This document shows positions 1 through 9,111 of a stretch of 64,000 bases of DNA, in pieces. The stretch's first letter is position 1. The number at the start of each line of letters is the position of its first letter. The notes under the pieces were generated by a model. That model worked only from the letters and a program-made list of their open reading frames with translations, was not told the DNA's origin and made no database searches. Origin of the DNA: an uncultured Oscillospiraceae bacterium (GTDB taxonomy: Bacteria; Bacillota; Clostridia; Oscillospirales; Oscillospiraceae). The stretch spans positions 9,540-73,539 of the forward strand of contig CAJULZ010000002.1 of the NCBI GenBank assembly GCA_910587205.1, in the 5' to 3' direction. Position numbers and translations under genes: made by a program.

Positions 1-1652
1 AGCTTCTCCAAGGGGACGGCGGAGCGCTGAAACGGGCATTGTACAAGTCCATGGGCTTTACCGACAAGGCTCTGGAAAAGCCGCTGATCGCCATCGTCAA
101 CACCTATACCAATGCCACGCCGGGACATTATAACCTGAACGAGGTGTGCGCCCAGGTCCAGCGGGGCATCGAGGCGGCAGGAGGCACCGCCATGACCTTC
201 GGCACCATCGCCCCCTGCGACGGCATTGCCGAGGGCCACGAGGGGATGCGCTATATCCTGCCCGCCCGGGACCTCATCACCGCTGGAGTAGAGTGCATGA
301 TCCGGGCCCACCAGTTCGACGGGGTGGTGCTGTTGGGGTCCTGCGACAAGATCGTGCCGGGACTGCTGATGGCGGCCACCCGGCTGGATATCCCCGCCAT
401 TTTCTGCAACGCCGGGCCCATGCTCCCCGCCTGCTACAAGGGGAAACACTGCGACGGCAATATCGTCACCGAGGCGGTGGGCTGGAAGGCGCGGGGGGAG
501 ATCGATGAGGCGGAGTTCCGTCGGATCGAAAACATGGCGGAGCCGGGCTGCGGTTCCTGCGCTATGCTGGGCACGGCCAACACCATGGGCTGCATGGCCG
601 AGGCCCTGGGCATGAGCCTGCCGGGCAGCGCCGCCATCCCGGCGGTGTATGCCCAGCGGATGCAGATCGCTTACGAGACAGGGCGGACGGCGGTGTCCCT
701 GGTGGAGCGGGGGCTTACGGCACGGAGGATCATCACAAAAGAATCCATTGAGAACGCTATTATGGTACTCATGGGTATCGGCGGGTCCACCAACGCCATC
801 ATGCACCTGCAGGCTGTCCACCGGGAGGCGGGGCTGGGGAATCTTCCCCTGGATGTCTTTGACAAGCTGAGCCGCGTTACCCCGCAAATCGCCTCGGTCT
901 ATCCTGCTTCCCCCTACGATATGGCGGACTTCTACGAGGCTGGGGGCGTGCAGGTGGTGATGAGGGAGCTGGAACCGTTTCTCCATGGGAGCTGCGTCAA
1001 TGTGACGGGGCGGACTGTGGCGGAGACGCTCCGGGACTGTCCGGGGAGCGCCCGGCCCGAGGTGATCCGTACCACCAGCAAGCCTTTTGCCCCTACCGGG
1101 GGTGTGGCCGTTTTACAGGGCAGTCTGGCCCCGCTGGGCGCGGTGGCAAAGCCCGCCGCTATTCCAGAGCAGCTGATGCGCATACAAGGCAGGGCCCAGG
1201 TGTTCCACAGCGAGCAGGAGGCCTGCGAGGCCATCCTAAAAGGCCGGGTGGAGCCGGGGCGGGTGGTTGTTCTGCGCTATGAGGGCCCCAAGGGCGGGCC
1301 GGGTATGCCGGAGATGTACCGCCCCATGAAATGTCTGGAGGGGATGGGCCTATCCGATACCTGCGCCCTCATCACCGACGGGCGGTTCTCCGGCTCCAAC
1401 CGGGGGTGCTTTGTAGGCCACATCTCCCCTGAGGCCTACGAGGGCGGCACGCTGGCCCTGGTGGAGGACGGGGACGAGATCCTCATCGACGTGCCCGGTC
1501 GGAGACTGGAGCTTATGGTGGACGGCATGGTTCTGGAGCAGCGGCGCCGGCGGTGGACGCGCCCGGAGAAGGACGTTCCCGACGGGTATCTCAATGTCTA
1601 CCGGGCCCTCAGCCGCTCCGCGGCCCAGGGCGCGGTGCTGGGGCTGGACTGA
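1..1652 (+). CDS. IlvD/Edd-family dehydratase, 5' end cut by window edge
   Basis: The reading frame is open from base 3, so the first residues lie outside the window; 549 residues are visible, against about 550-620 for the family. The family removes water from dihydroxy acids or sugar acids using an Fe-S cluster. Seen: the N-terminal ATPGH stretch, which matches the PGH form of E. coli IlvD rather than the PC form of [2Fe-2S] members, then HEGMRY, GSCDK, EPGCGSC, GGSTNA, GPKGGPGMPEM and LITDGRFSG. The neighbours (RraA-like protein, aldose epimerase, arabinose-type importer) suggest a sugar-acid dehydratase rather than the branched-chain amino acid enzyme; that is inference. The RraA-like gene follows after 18 bases, so they probably share a transcript. 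Confidence 0.88.
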   Translation, partial: LLQGDGGALKRALYKSMGFTDKALEKPLIAIVNTYTNATPGHYNLNEVCAQVQRGIEAAGGTAMTFGTIAPCDGIAEGHEGMRYILPARDLITAGVECMIRAHQFDGVVLLGSCDKIVPGLLMAATRLDIPAIFCNAGPMLPACYKGKHCDGNIVTEAVGWKARGEIDEAEFRRIENMAEPGCGSCAMLGTANTMGCMAEALGMSLPGSAAIPAVYAQRMQIAYETGRTAVSLVERGLTARRIITKESIENAIMVLMGIGGSTNAIMHLQAVHREAGLGNLPLDVFDKLSRVTPQIASVYPASPYDMADFYEAGGVQVVMRELEPFLHGSCVNVTGRTVAETLRDCPGSARPEVIRTTSKPFAPTGGVAVLQGSLAPLGAVAKPAAIPEQLMRIQGRAQVFHSEQEACEAILKGRVEPGRVVVLRYEGPKGGPGMPEMYRPMKCLEGMGLSDTCALITDGRFSGSNRGCFVGHISPEAYEGGTLALVEDGDEILIDVPGRRLELMVDGMVLEQRRRRWTRPEKDVPDGYLNVYRALSRSAAQGAVLGLD

Positions 1653-1670
1653 ATCAAGGAGGAAGATGCG

Positions 1671-2360
1671 ATGCTGACCTGGAAAGATGATAACGAACTC
1701 TTTGCGATTATGCGCAAAGAGCTCTACTCCGCGGTAATTGGCGATATTTTGGACAAGTTGGGCTATCTGCACCAGTTTCTGCCCCAGCGCGTCCAGCCTA
1801 TCCGCGAGGATATGGTGGTGGCGGGGCGGGCCATGCCCGTGCTGGAGGCGGATGCCTTCGAGGAGTTGTCCAACGGCCAGAACCCCATCATGAAACGCTC
1901 CTTTGGCCTGATGCTGGAGGCGCTGGACGACCTGAAGGAGAACGAGGTGTATATCTGCACTGGTTCCTCCCCCTCCTACGCTCTGGTGGGTGAGCTGATG
2001 TGCACCCGGATGCAGATCTTGAAGGCCGCCGGGGCGGTGGTCAACGGCTTCCACCGGGACACCAGGGGCATACTGGCCCTGGACTTCCCCTGCTTCTCCT
2101 ACGGACGGTACGCCCAGGACCAGGCCCCTCGGGGTAAGGTCATCGACTACCGGGTGCCTATCGAGATCGAGGGGGTGCGGGTGAATCCGGGGGATATCGT
2201 GTTCGGCGACTTGGACGGGGTGCTGATTATCCCGCAAAGCATCGAGCGGGAGGTCATCCAGCGGGCCTATGAGAAGGCCACTGGGGAGAAGATGGTGGCC
2301 CAGGCCATCCGGGGCGGCATGGGGGCCAGGGAATCCTTCGACAAGCATGGGATCATGTGA
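1671..2360 (+). CDS. RraA-like family protein
   Basis: A 229-residue protein of the RraA/HMG-aldolase fold (old name: menG-like). Seen: a GELM segment followed by AAGAVVNGFHRDTRGI, the usual nucleotide/ligand loop with its Arg-Asp pair, and VNPGDIVFGDLDGVLIIP near the C-terminus, the family hallmark. The start has AAGGAGGAAGATGCG just before ATG. Family members are either regulators of RNase E or metal-dependent aldolases and decarboxylases of 2-oxo acids; in sugar clusters beside IlvD-like dehydratases the enzymatic role is more likely. The substrate cannot be read from sequence. It lies 18 bases after the dehydratase and 30 before an AraC gene, in one apparent operon. Confidence 0.85.
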   Translation: MLTWKDDNELFAIMRKELYSAVIGDILDKLGYLHQFLPQRVQPIREDMVVAGRAMPVLEADAFEELSNGQNPIMKRSFGLMLEALDDLKENEVYICTGSSPSYALVGELMCTRMQILKAAGAVVNGFHRDTRGILALDFPCFSYGRYAQDQAPRGKVIDYRVPIEIEGVRVNPGDIVFGDLDGVLIIPQSIEREVIQRAYEKATGEKMVAQAIRGGMGARESFDKHGIM

Positions 2361-2390
2361 CCCAAGGCGGGCGCAAAAAGGGGGACCGGG

Positions 2391-3275
2391 ATGAACGAAC
2401 TGGAGCGGGAGCTGTTCGCGCTGCTCAGCGCGGAGGAATACGGTACCAAAATACGCAAAGCGGGGGTCTATCTGTTCCCGTCGGACTACCGCTTTGACCC
2501 CCACGCCCACCTGGAATATGAGATCAACTACATCAACACCGGACACTGCATCATGAGCGTAGGGGAGGATTACGTGGCCCTGCGCCAGGGGGAGTGTATC
2601 GTGGTGGCCCCCGGGATGCCCCATGGCTTCATGGTGGACGGACAGAAGCCCTGCCGGATCACCCAGCTGGAGCTGGTCATACGCAGTCCGAAACGAATCG
2701 GTGGGATACTGGAGTTCCCCGGCATGGAGGAGCCTTTCCACCGTCTGCGGGGCTGTGAGGGCCTGCTGTCCCTGCTGGAACGGGCGGTGTACTACCACCG
2801 GGCGGGAGAGCTGGGGCTGACGGAGCAGACCATGCTGGACTTGACCCTGCTCCAGCTCTACGCGGCCATCTCCGAGGCAGCCGGACGCCAGCGCACACAG
2901 AATGGTCGGGAGCGCAATGGGAAGGCGGAGGCGGTCCTCCAATACATCAACGAGCATCTGGATGAGGAGCTGAGCATTGAGTGTCTGGCCCGGGAGCATG
3001 AGATCAGTTCCCGGTATCTGCGCCGGTATTTCCTCCAGTGTGTGGGTATGGGGAGCAATGAGTATATCGCCATGCTCCGCGTGGGGCGGGCCAAGCGGCT
3101 GCTGTGGCACCCGGAATATTCCGTCACGGATGTGGCTATGCAGTGCGGCTTTTCCAGTTCCCAGTATTTCTGCCGGGTGTTCCGGCGGATGGTGGGGCAG
3201 ACCCCGGCCCAGTACCGCGGCAAATGGCGGGAGTCCGCCCTCACTGTGGGGGAAGATGAAACCGGAATTGGATGA
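2391..3275 (+). CDS. AraC-family transcriptional regulator
   Basis: 294 residues. The N-terminal half is a cupin-like sensor domain (DPHAHLEYEINYINTG, then a GECIVVAPGMPH turn). Residues 185-290 form the paired helix-turn-helix DNA-binding domain: ELSIECLAREHEISSRYLRRYF, then SVTDVAMQCGFSSSQYFCRVFRR and the closing GQTPAQYR. It is a one-component sugar sensor and activator. The start follows GGGGGACCGGG. Its last 35 bases overlap the 3' end of the convergent aldose epimerase gene. It is one of two AraC genes that could bind the 26-bp element at 4385 and 9112; the other, at 8189, lies next to the second copy. Confidence 0.92.
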   Translation: MNELERELFALLSAEEYGTKIRKAGVYLFPSDYRFDPHAHLEYEINYINTGHCIMSVGEDYVALRQGECIVVAPGMPHGFMVDGQKPCRITQLELVIRSPKRIGGILEFPGMEEPFHRLRGCEGLLSLLERAVYYHRAGELGLTEQTMLDLTLLQLYAAISEAAGRQRTQNGRERNGKAEAVLQYINEHLDEELSIECLAREHEISSRYLRRYFLQCVGMGSNEYIAMLRVGRAKRLLWHPEYSVTDVAMQCGFSSSQYFCRVFRRMVGQTPAQYRGKWRESALTVGEDETGIG

Positions 3276-4314
3276 CCCGCCGCCAGACCTCCCCGGGGAG
3301 GGTGGGCCGGAAGCACTCTGGGGCAAGACGGGAGCAGTCGGGCAGGTCCTGGGCCTCCAGGGCCACGGCGCAGGAAGGGACGGAGCGCTGTCCCCCGTTG
3401 ACCTCCAGCCCTGCCGGAAGGAAGCCGCCGGAATACAGCACTACCGCGGGCGTATCCGTCCATAGCTCCATCCACCGGCCGCTGCGGTGATCCCTCAAGG
3501 CGCAGGCGCGTTTCAATCCCGGTTCCCCGTCCAGCAGATAGGCGTGGTTGAAGCCCCGGGCAATGTGGAGCTGCTCCCGGCTCACCGGGTCGCGGGCAGC
3601 ATGGATGGCGCTTTCTATGGTTCGGCCCTGGCGGAAGTCAAAGGCCGTCCCGTCCACGGGAATCAGGCTTACAGGCAGATGTTCCCCGTCGTTGACGCAG
3701 ACACGGCCGGCGTAAATGGTCAGCTCCTGGCCCAGCGCGGGGTGGTCAAATTTGCCGGACAGGTTCCAGTAGGCGTGGCTGGACAGGTTGAAATAGGTGG
3801 GCCGGTCCGTTCGGGCCTCATATTCGATGGTAAGGCGGTTTTCATCCGACAGGGTATAGCGCACCCGGTAGGAGTGGTTCCCCGGCCATCCGTCCAGCCC
3901 GTGGGGCTGGGCGGCGGACAGCAGGATGGAGGCTGCTCTCCCATCACAGGCGAGGTCCTCCATTGTCCAGAGTTGTGCTGAGAGGCTGTGCCCGCCGCCA
4001 TGGAGTTGGTTGCCCCCGTCGTTGGGCGACAGGGCATATTCCGCCCCCGGCAGAGACAGCCGCCCGCCCCGGATGCGCCCAGCGTTGGGCCCCAGGATGG
4101 CCCCGGCGTAGCAGGCGAGAGAGGCGTAGGATTCCGGGGTCGGAAAACCAAGGGCAAGCGAATGCTCCAGTCCATCGTTATCGAGAAAAGCAATTTTTTG
4201 AAGTACGGCACCCAGCGGAAGAAAGGATGCCGTCAGTCCGTTGCGCCCTTTCGTCGTGTAAAGGGGATAAACCGGCGTCGTGCTTTGGGGAAAATCTCCG
4301 ATAGCGGTTTGCAT
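3241..4314 (-). CDS. Aldose 1-epimerase (mutarotase)
   Basis: 357 residues of the galactose-mutarotase fold, which interconverts alpha and beta anomers of free sugars so that kinases or isomerases can use them. Seen: GPNAGRIRGG and GGNQLHGGG (the N-R-I and LHGG substrate motifs), NLSSHAYWNLSG with a catalytic His, YSGGFLP, and VALEAQDLPDC with the catalytic Glu. The length is normal (about 340-360). AAAAAGGAGGGAG precedes the ATG. It is divergent from the ABC importer, so the intergenic region 4315-4485, which holds the 26-bp element, may control both. The 3' end overlaps the AraC gene by 35 bases. Confidence 0.93.
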   Translation of the reverse strand: MQTAIGDFPQSTTPVYPLYTTKGRNGLTASFLPLGAVLQKIAFLDNDGLEHSLALGFPTPESYASLACYAGAILGPNAGRIRGGRLSLPGAEYALSPNDGGNQLHGGGHSLSAQLWTMEDLACDGRAASILLSAAQPHGLDGWPGNHSYRVRYTLSDENRLTIEYEARTDRPTYFNLSSHAYWNLSGKFDHPALGQELTIYAGRVCVNDGEHLPVSLIPVDGTAFDFRQGRTIESAIHAARDPVSREQLHIARGFNHAYLLDGEPGLKRACALRDHRSGRWMELWTDTPAVVLYSGGFLPAGLEVNGGQRSVPSCAVALEAQDLPDCSRLAPECFRPTLPGEVWRRVIQFRFHLPPQ

Positions 4315-4338
4315 TTTCTCCCTCCTTTTTCTGTTTTT

Positions 4339-4367
4339 ACTATAGGCAGGAAATGACAGAAATGGAA
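4339..4367 (-). promoter_or_regulatory. Weak promoter candidate for the aldose epimerase gene
   Basis: On the minus strand, TATAGT (4339-4344) lies 17 bases from TTCCAT (4362-4367). The -10 box is good and the -35 box poor, as expected for an activator-dependent promoter. The 26-bp element starts 18 bases further upstream. Inference from consensus matching only. Confidence 0.4.
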
Positions 4368-4384
4368 GTGGAAAAACAGACTAC

Positions 4385-4410
4385 AGCAATTTTTCAAAAT
4401 GACAGGGCAA
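4385..4410 (+). promoter_or_regulatory. Shared 26-bp regulatory element, copy 1, with ABC operon promoter
   Basis: This 26-base stretch (starts AGCAATTTTT, ends GACAGGGCAA) is repeated without mismatch at 9112-9137. The last base lies 33 bases from a TAAGAT -10 box (4443-4448) with only a poor -35 (ATGATG, 4420-4425). The copy at 9112 has exactly the same 33-base distance to its -10. The fixed distance and weak -35 fit an activator site next to polymerase; an AraC-type regulator is the likely binder. That the repeat exists is seen; that it is an operator is inference. Confidence 0.7.
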
Positions 4411-4485
4411 ACTTTGCTAATGATGAATTGGGCGGAACGTTATAAGATTGTTCCAGAGACAACATTCAGATATGGAGGGAGCGAA

Positions 4486-5994
4486 ATGGCAGGCACACTG
4501 GAATTTCAGCACATCTGCAAATATTTTCCCGGCGTCAAGGCGCTGGACGACGTGTCCTTCCAGGCCCATGCAGGGGAGGTGCTGGCCTTCCTGGGGGAGA
4601 ACGGCGCGGGAAAATCCACACTGCTGAAGGTGCTCAACGGCGACTATCAGCCCACCAGCGGAAAATACCTGCTGGACGGGGTGGAAAAGCACTTTCAGTC
4701 CCCCCATCAGGCCATTGAGGAGGGCATCTCCATCATTTATCAGGAGCGGCAGATTCTGCTGGAGCTGTCCGTGGCGGAAAATATCTACTTAGGGCGTATG
4801 CCCACCAACCGTTTCGGCTTGATCGACATCGGCCGGGCCAACGAGATGGCAGCCAGGATCATTGATGACTTCGGCCTGCCCATCCACCCCTCCACCAAGG
4901 TGAAGGATCTGTCCATCGCCTACCAGCAGATGGTGGAAATTATGAAGGCCTACTCCCGGGACAATTTGAAGGTAATCTGCTTTGACGAGCCTACGGCCTC
5001 CCTGTCCGACTCCGAGATCGAGATGCTGTTCAAGATCATCCGTAAGCTGAGAAGCGAGGGCAAAATCATCATCTACGTATCCCACCGCATGGACGAGATA
5101 CAGCAGATCACCGACAAGGTAGCCATTTTCAAGGACGGCCGCTATGTGGACACGGTCATCACCGGCCAGGTGCCGGAGGAGAAGATGATCTCCATGATGG
5201 TGGGCCGGAACCTGGGTGACATCTATGAGAGCCTGGACCGGGACAAGCAGATCGGGGAGGTCTTGCTGGAGGTTAAAGACGTGTCCTCGGACTACGTCAG
5301 GCCGAACTCCTTCACGCTGCGCCGGGGCGAGGTGCTGGGCTTCTCCGGCCTGGTGGGCGCCGGGCGCACGGAGCTGATGCGGGCCATCATCGGGGCGGAC
5401 GCCCTGCGCGGCGGCGAGATCCTGCTGGAGGGCAAGCCCATCACCAACCGGTCTCCCTACGAGGCCATGAAGCACGGCATCGTGCTGGTCCCAGAGGACC
5501 GCAAGCTCCAGGGCATCCTGGCCAACCTCAGCGTCAGCGACAACATCAACATCTCCATGCGGGACGCACACTCCAACAGGCTGGGCTTTGTCAACCGCAG
5601 GATGGAGGACGAGGCCGCAGAGGAGGGCATCCGAAACTTTAAGATTAAAACTCCCTCCCCGGACAAGAAGATTGTAGAGCTGTCCGGCGGCAACCAGCAG
5701 AAGTGTATTGTGGCCCGGTGGCTGGGCACCAGCCCCAAGGTGCTTATCCTGGACGAGCCAACCAAGGGCATAGATGTGGGAGCCAAGTCGGAGTTTTACA
5801 ACATGATCTGCCAGTTTGCCAAGCAGGGGCTGGGGGTCATCCTGATCTCGTCGGAGCTGCCCGAGGTCATCGGCTTGTCCGACCGGGTCATCGTCATGAA
5901 GTCCCGGAAGATTGTAGGCGAGGTGGCCCGTGAGGACGCCACCGAGAGCAGGCTGCTGAGCCTGGGCATGATGGGGGAGGTAAAGGAAGCATGA
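4486..5994 (+). CDS. Sugar ABC transporter ATP-binding protein (RbsA/MglA/AraG type)
   Basis: 502 residues from the ATG at 4486, which has GGAGGGAGCGAA just upstream; a start at 4399 is possible in frame but lacks a ribosome site and would overlap the promoter. Two fused ABC domains. Domain 1 has Walker A GENGAGKST, Walker B VICFDEPTA and ISHR-like VSHRMDE. Domain 2 has the altered GLVGAGRTE loop typical of this family, LSGGNQQKCIVARW and LILDEPTKGIDVG. It powers uptake by the permease encoded next, with a 4-base overlap. The binding protein gene downstream looks most like AraF, so an aldopentose such as arabinose is the likely substrate (inference). Confidence 0.95.
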   Translation: MAGTLEFQHICKYFPGVKALDDVSFQAHAGEVLAFLGENGAGKSTLLKVLNGDYQPTSGKYLLDGVEKHFQSPHQAIEEGISIIYQERQILLELSVAENIYLGRMPTNRFGLIDIGRANEMAARIIDDFGLPIHPSTKVKDLSIAYQQMVEIMKAYSRDNLKVICFDEPTASLSDSEIEMLFKIIRKLRSEGKIIIYVSHRMDEIQQITDKVAIFKDGRYVDTVITGQVPEEKMISMMVGRNLGDIYESLDRDKQIGEVLLEVKDVSSDYVRPNSFTLRRGEVLGFSGLVGAGRTELMRAIIGADALRGGEILLEGKPITNRSPYEAMKHGIVLVPEDRKLQGILANLSVSDNINISMRDAHSNRLGFVNRRMEDEAAEEGIRNFKIKTPSPDKKIVELSGGNQQKCIVARWLGTSPKVLILDEPTKGIDVGAKSEFYNMICQFAKQGLGVILISSELPEVIGLSDRVIVMKSRKIVGEVAREDATESRLLSLGMMGEVKEA

Positions 5995-6977
5995 ACGAGA
6001 AAAAGACACACAGGCTCCATATCAGCGGGGACAAGCTGGTGCTGCTCTGTGCCATTATCGCCGTATTCATCCTGTTCACCATGCTGAACAAGAACTTCTT
6101 CAGTTTCCAGAACATCATCAATATTTTGGTGGCCGCATCCCTGGTGGGCCTGGTGGCCATCGGCCACACCTACCTCATCATCGCCGGGCAGAACGACCTG
6201 TCCCCCGGTTCGGTGGCCGCCTTCTCCGGAACCATGGCCGCCCTGCTGGTGAGCATGGGTGTGCCCTTCTTTGCGGCGGTGCTCATCACAATCGCCTTCG
6301 CCATCCTGATCGGGCTGTTTAACGCCTTCATGGTGAATAAGATCCATCTGGAGGCCTTCATCGCCACCCTGGTCACCCAGTCCATCATCCGCGGCGCGGC
6401 CTACATCATCTGCGATGGCAAGCCGGTGGCCATCAGCAATAAGGCATTTCTGTCTCTGGGCAAGCTTCGTTTCCTGAACATTCCCCTGTCGGTGTGGATC
6501 ATGCTGGTGTGCATCCTCATCTTTGGAATCATCCTGTCCAAGACCAAGTTCGGCCGCAGCGTCTACGCCATCGGCGGCAACCAGGACGCCGCCCGTCTGG
6601 CCGGACTGAACCCCAAGCGGATCATTACCGTCAGCTATGTGATGATGGGCATCCTGTGCGCCATCGGCGGCATCATCTTCGCCGCCCGCATGAACTCCGG
6701 CCAGCCCGCCGCCAACGTCAACCTGGAATTCGACGCCATCACCGCGGTCATCCTGGGCGGCGTGTCCTTTGTAGGCGGCGTGGGCGATATGTTCGGCACC
6801 TTCCTGGGCATCATCCTGATCCAGGCGTTCAACACCGGCCTGATTATGGTGGAGGTCCCCACCTTCTGGCACTATGTGGCCCGGGGCGGCCTGCTGCTGT
6901 TTGCCCTGACCTCGGACTACCTGCGCAAGCAGAAGCGGGAAAAGGATCTGCTGGCCGCTTCTATGAAGAACCTGTAA
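5991..6977 (+). CDS. Sugar ABC transporter permease (RbsC/AraH type)
   Basis: 328 residues with about eight to ten hydrophobic segments, the usual size for the BPD_transp_2 family. The start codon overlaps the stop of the ATPase gene (ATGA), indicating translational coupling. Seen: GHTYLIIAGQNDLSPGSVAAFSG, the conserved 'DLS.G' membrane motif, GRSVYAIGGNQDAARLAGLNP, the cytoplasmic loop that docks on the ATPase, and AVILGGVSFVGGVGDMFGT near the C-terminus. It forms the membrane channel of the importer together with the binding lipoprotein encoded 71 bases downstream. Confidence 0.94.
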   Translation: MNEKKTHRLHISGDKLVLLCAIIAVFILFTMLNKNFFSFQNIINILVAASLVGLVAIGHTYLIIAGQNDLSPGSVAAFSGTMAALLVSMGVPFFAAVLITIAFAILIGLFNAFMVNKIHLEAFIATLVTQSIIRGAAYIICDGKPVAISNKAFLSLGKLRFLNIPLSVWIMLVCILIFGIILSKTKFGRSVYAIGGNQDAARLAGLNPKRIITVSYVMMGILCAIGGIIFAARMNSGQPAANVNLEFDAITAVILGGVSFVGGVGDMFGTFLGIILIQAFNTGLIMVEVPTFWHYVARGGLLLFALTSDYLRKQKREKDLLAASMKNL

Positions 6978-7048
6978 GGATCTATATAGGGGCCCGCCCC
7001 TGTTTAGATAGGATAGAAGGAACCAAAAATTTTAAGGAGGAAAAGCAA

Positions 7049-8110
7049 ATGAAAAAACTGGTATCTTTCCTACTGGCCGCGCTCATGCTGTTCAGCCTGG
7101 CCGCCTGTACCACCGACACCCCCGCTGAGAGCAAGGCCCCCGAGTCCAAGGCTCCCGACGCCGCCGGATCCACTGCCCCCGAGGGCGGCGACAGCGCCGA
7201 GCAGGGCGTGGTTTACGGCATCTACAAGGCCGGCGACCAGACCTGGTTCATCGACGAGGGCGCGGCTGCCCAGGCCGCCGTGGAAGCCCGGGGCGACAAG
7301 TTCATCTTTGTGGACGCCAAGATGAGCCCTGAGGAGTACCTGAAAGCCATCGACAACGCCATTGCCAACAAGGCCAAGGGCATCGTGACCTGTATCCCCG
7401 ATCAGACCATGTCCCAGGCCGTCATCGACAAGTGCAATGAGGCCAACCTGCCCATCGTGGCCGCTGACGACGCCCTCCAGGACGGCGACGGCAAGAAGCT
7501 GGCCCCCTGGGTGGGCATCAACGCCTACGTCATCGGACAGGCCAACGGTGACTGGCTGGCAAACTACGCCAAGGAGAACGACTTGGTCAACGATCCTGAG
7601 TGCGGCCTTCTCATTATGACCATGGACACCGTGTCCTCTTGCGTGCCCCGCGCCGAGGGCGAGTACGACAATTTTACCGCCGGCTGCCCCGACTTCGACA
7701 CCGCCCGCATCTTCAAGGCCGACTATGACGGCACCACCGACAAGGGCAACACCGCCGCCAACGCCGTGTTCACCGCCCACCCAGAGATCAAGAAGTGGCT
7801 GGTCACCGGCGCCAACGAGGAAGGCTGCATCGGCGCGGTCCGCGCCCTGGAGAGCATGGGCTTGGACGGCGACGCCTGCGTGGTGGGCCTGGGCGCCTAC
7901 ATGGCCAAGGACGAGTGGAATGACAAGGGCGCCGACGGCACCTGCATGAAGGCCTCCGCCTACTTCTCCTCCGACTCCGTTGGTGCCGGCTCCGTGGAGG
8001 TCCTGTACGACATCATTGACGGCAAGACGCCCGAGATGGAGACCGCTGTGGACGCTGTGGTCGTCACCCCTGAGACCTACAAGGAGGTCATGGGCAAAGC
8101 CGCCGACTAA
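7049..8110 (+). CDS. Sugar-binding lipoprotein, AraF-like
   Basis: 353 residues, starting at the ATG with AAGGAGGAAAAGCAA before it. The N-terminus is a lipoprotein signal (MKKLVSFLLAALMLFSLAAC) followed by an Ala/Pro/Ser-rich linker and a periplasmic-binding-protein fold. The middle resembles E. coli AraF along its length: KAKGIVTCIPD, then VAADDAL, then HPEIKKWLVTGANEEGCIGAVRA. AraF binds L-arabinose, so a pentose or close relative is the best guess; binding residues were not verified. It is the last gene of the ABC operon and is followed by a strong hairpin. A longer open frame from 6494 exists but overlaps the permease and has no start signal. Confidence 0.9.
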   Translation: MKKLVSFLLAALMLFSLAACTTDTPAESKAPESKAPDAAGSTAPEGGDSAEQGVVYGIYKAGDQTWFIDEGAAAQAAVEARGDKFIFVDAKMSPEEYLKAIDNAIANKAKGIVTCIPDQTMSQAVIDKCNEANLPIVAADDALQDGDGKKLAPWVGINAYVIGQANGDWLANYAKENDLVNDPECGLLIMTMDTVSSCVPRAEGEYDNFTAGCPDFDTARIFKADYDGTTDKGNTAANAVFTAHPEIKKWLVTGANEEGCIGAVRALESMGLDGDACVVGLGAYMAKDEWNDKGADGTCMKASAYFSSDSVGAGSVEVLYDIIDGKTPEMETAVDAVVVTPETYKEVMGKAAD

Positions 8111-8148
8111 GCGATCCGCCGGGAACAGTCCTTACATCCCACAGCAGC

Positions 8149-8184
8149 AAACGGGGAACAGTCCGTATGGGCTGTTCCCCGTTT
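8149..8184 (+). terminator. Hairpin between convergent genes
   Basis: A 13-bp perfect stem (AAACGGGGAACAG, 8149-8161, pairs with 8172-8184) with a 10-base loop. It sits 38 bases after the binding-protein stop and 4 bases from the AraC stop on the other strand, so it may serve both directions. The T tract is short. Confidence 0.75.
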
Positions 8185-8188
8185 CCCA

Positions 8189-9040
8189 TCAAAGCCCGCG
8201 GATCTGACTCCGGTAATCGCTGGGCGTCAGGCCCGTCTCCTTTTTAAAAGCGGTGCAGAAGCAGCTCTCGCTGGTGAAGCCTACGGTGAAGCAGATTTTT
8301 TTCACGGAATCGCCGGTACTCTGGAGCAGGAATTTCGCGTTGCTGATCCGGGTGGCCAGGATATACTGGTGGGGAGAAAAGCCCGTTTCCTTTTTGAACA
8401 GCCGGCTGAAGTAAAAGGGGCTCAGCGCCGCCTGGGCAGCCAGGTCCTCCAGTGAGAGCTCCTGGGTCAGGTGGTCGTTGATGTAGGCGATGCTGTCCTC
8501 GATAATGCCGGTGGACTGAGCCCCGGGGTTGGCGGCCTCCCGGCTCACCAGCAGCTCGGTGAGAAGGTTCACGATGTAGTTGTTCAGCATGGCCTCCCGG
8601 ACGGGGGCGGCGTCCCGGAACTGGGCGCAGACCTTACGCAGGTTTTTCTCAAAGCGGTAGCTGTTCTTCAGCGAGATCACCGGACTGCCTCCGGCCAGAA
8701 TGGCGTCGAAATAGCCCCGGGCGCAGGGCCCATCGAAGTGGAGCCATTCCGCTTCCCAGCCGTCGGCGGTGTGGTAGGCGTGAGGGGCGTAGCAGTCCAG
8801 CATCACGATTTGTCCCTCCCGGGCGCGGAAGCGATGTCCGCCGCATTCAACCTCGCAGCCGCCCCGGGTAATGTGCATGATAAGAAAGCTGTCCAGGGAG
8901 GTCCTGCGCAGGCAATAGCCGGGCAAATATTGAAAATGGCCCACAATGAGCGGGTAGAGAAACAGACCCTGAGCCTGAGTGCTGGGCGTATAGATATAGT
9001 AATCGGAACCGGGAGCAACAAGGGATTCTGTGGACAGCAT
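8189..9040 (-). CDS. AraC-family transcriptional regulator
   Basis: 283 residues from the ATG at 9040, chosen because GGAGGG lies 7 bases before it; an upstream in-frame ATG at 9055 would include that ribosome site in the coding region. An N-terminal cupin-like sensor (GHRFRAREGQIVMLDCYAPH, WLHFDGP) is followed by a C-terminal double helix-turn-helix (LSLEDLAAQAALSPFYFSRLFKKETG, then SVKKICFTVGFTSESCFCTAFKKETG, closing LTPSDYRS). It is divergent from the DUF5107 gene and has a near-consensus promoter of its own. The 26-bp element lies between the two divergent -35 boxes, making this protein the leading candidate to bind it. Confidence 0.93.
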   Translation of the reverse strand: MLSTESLVAPGSDYYIYTPSTQAQGLFLYPLIVGHFQYLPGYCLRRTSLDSFLIMHITRGGCEVECGGHRFRAREGQIVMLDCYAPHAYHTADGWEAEWLHFDGPCARGYFDAILAGGSPVISLKNSYRFEKNLRKVCAQFRDAAPVREAMLNNYIVNLLTELLVSREAANPGAQSTGIIEDSIAYINDHLTQELSLEDLAAQAALSPFYFSRLFKKETGFSPHQYILATRISNAKFLLQSTGDSVKKICFTVGFTSESCFCTAFKKETGLTPSDYRSQIRGL

Positions 9041-9073
9041 ATGGACACCCTCCATTTATTCACGTTCAATCTT

Positions 9074-9102
9074 ATTATATGGGGGAAGCCGCTTCCAGTC
9101 AA
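9074..9102 (-). promoter_or_regulatory. Promoter of the AraC gene at 8189
   Basis: Minus strand TTGACT (9097-9102), 17-base spacer, TATAAT (9074-9079): nearly perfect housekeeping promoter, 34 bases before the chosen ATG. Confidence 0.8.
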
Positions 9103-9111
9103 GAAAGTGAA

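Noticed and set aside
4399..4485. Upstream start for the ABC ATPase
   Set aside because: It would extend over the -10 box and 26-bp element; the ATG at 4486 has a clear ribosome site and aligns with the family start.
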